A DNA stretch of 23,571 nt from assembly GCA_038496445.1 (NCBI GenBank), contig JALMLS010000080.1:1-23571 (forward strand), given 5' to 3'. Below, piece after piece: positions 22,461 through 23,571 of this stretch. The notes beneath the pieces were generated by a model. It was not told the origin of the DNA and made no database searches. It saw nothing but the letters and a program-made list of their open reading frames with translations. The position numbers and the translations under genes were made by a program. Within the stretch, counting starts at the first letter, position 1; the number at the start of each line of letters is the position of its first letter. This DNA comes from Trichosphaerium sp. ATCC 40318 (Eukaryota; Discosea; Flabellinia; Trichosidae).

Positions 22461-23571
22461 ATGATTAGCAACATTAGACTATTTGTTCTTGTGTTCATTG
22501 CAATACATCTATGTACAACTGTAAACGGAGCTTTCAACCCTTCAGACTACACCAACAGTAAGGAGATCGTATCTGGAAAGTACACAGTGTATTGGAGAGT
22601 TGACGAAGCTAATAATGATATCTATCTGGCATTCAAAGCGGAGACATTAGGATACGTCGCTTTTGGTATCGGCGAACCCACAAGCGGAAGGTACAGAACA
22701 GACTAGCCTTTGTTTTAGCTGTCCTAAGTCACAACAATCCAAATAAAACTAAATGTTATCTCTAGTATGGGTGGTTCTGATATTGTGTATGGATTTGTAG
22801 ACGGTAAGCAAGCACAAACAAAATGATCAAGATTTCGGGTTTGGTGGTTTTGTTTCTGAACTTTTTTTTTGTTGTTTGTATGAAACTGTACCAAGGCTTA
22901 CTCTTGTATAGATATCACTGGAAGGAAAGAAGTTAACGATATGTACAGTACAAAGGTACACTCACAAATTCATTGGGAAATGGTCTCACTCTCTGTGGGT
23001 GGTTTTTTTTGGCTATGTACCACTACATCTATCTCAAATATGCTCCGTTTTCTTTACTGTTCCACGAAAACTACTGTTTTTTCGTAACTGACGCTTGATT
23101 TATCTAGACCGGCTTAACACCATTGAGAGATGATTGCCAGCATTGGAAAATAGTAGAAGCTGAACAAACTGCCACTGAAACGATTATCGAAGTACAAAGG
23201 AAGCTTGAAACACAAGATCAAAATGTGCGTATAGTCAATCAAACAGCTGCACTGCTCACTCACTTTATAGGATCGTGCTATCACACCTGGAGTCAATAGA
23301 GTAGTAGTTGCTTGGGGTAGTTCTGATACATTCTCTTACCATGGAGAAAATAGAGGTGCGGTAGCTTGCCATGCTTCTCTTTTGTTATGTTTGATTCACG
23401 TACATTCCGAGGACATCTTTCTTCTCATACCTTTTGTAGTTGCTACTGCCATTGTATTCTTTGGAGATTCACCTCTAGATCCACCACCTGGAACAACGTT
23501 TCAGGCTGTCAACATGAAGAGTACGTCTATTGTTTTTTTTTTACAAAGTGTTTATTTTCTTTTAGATTACA
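22461..23571 (+). CDS. DOMON-domain protein, copper monooxygenase (MOXD/DBH) type, partial
   Basis: Exons: 22461-22690, 22766-22803, 22912-22955, 23108-23224, 23271-23355, 23440-23520, and 23566 running off the edge. All phases agree. ATG 22461 is chosen over 22428 because it begins a standard signal peptide (ISNIRLFVLVFIAIHLCTTV) ending near NGA. The DOMON domain follows: YTVYWRVDEANNDIYLAF, LGYVAFGIGEP, MGGSDIVYGFVDG, DCQHWKIVEAEQT, QRKLETQDQNDRAI, VVVAWGSSDTFSYHGENR. The sequence then reads AIVFFGDSPLDPPPGTTF, the linker that in dopamine beta-hydroxylase and MOXD1 leads to the copper type II ascorbate-dependent monooxygenase domains. Those domains should lie beyond position 23571, so catalysis is inferred. 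DOMON modules bind heme or sugars; here it would act in the secretory pathway or outside the cell. Confidence 0.82.

Overview
This is nuclear DNA of a eukaryote. Genes on both strands are split by many short GT-AG introns (about 38 to 220 bp) with CTAAC/CTGAC-like branch points. Four genes (two of them on the minus strand) can be spliced by eye with exact reading-frame closure. The compact layout, intron-rich genes and gene families fit a compact-genome protist or a small early-branching animal. The sequence does not settle the lineage.

Layout. Positions 203-1746 (-) hold a secreted cyanophycinase-like peptidase (family S51, 9 exons, 338 aa). It is divergent from a secreted glycoside hydrolase family 32 enzyme at 1982-4558 (+, 14 exons). 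That enzyme carries a PAN/apple-like insert and one homopolymer frame break. At 4630-5075 (-) are unplaced exon-like fragments. At 5076-6059 (-) is an intronless F-box-like protein with 21-residue leucine-rich repeats. A decayed gene of unknown function (7289-8874, +) is followed by a Thr/Pro-rich mucin-like gene (about 8890-11783, +) built from duplicated exon-intron units and carrying several frame breaks. At about 12291-13314 (+) is a second, frame-broken member of the leucine-rich-repeat family.

Positions 13402-16697 hold three non-autonomous DNA transposons made largely of short-word inverted arrays. They belong to two terminal-repeat families but share one internal cassette, present in four copies. 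They lie in and next to an uncharacterised gene that ends at 16978. From 17062 onward is an ordinary gene-dense stretch: an LRMDA-like leucine-rich-repeat protein (17062-18551, -, 7 exons, 278 aa), a divergent coiled-coil protein (18735-21144, +, 11 exons, 438 aa), a 1.3 kb stretch with no resolved gene, and the start of a DOMON-domain protein of the copper monooxygenase (dopamine beta-hydroxylase/MOXD) type that runs off the right edge.

Functional reading. The first two genes are both secreted hydrolases of bacterial or plant storage polymers (cyanophycin; fructans such as levan or inulin) and share a 235 bp intergenic region, which suggests a digestive pair. The middle 11 kb looks like an accessory, repeat-driven region of decaying genes. 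The right third is conserved housekeeping-type sequence. The most unusual signal is the shared, apparently spliceable cassette inside transposons with unrelated ends.
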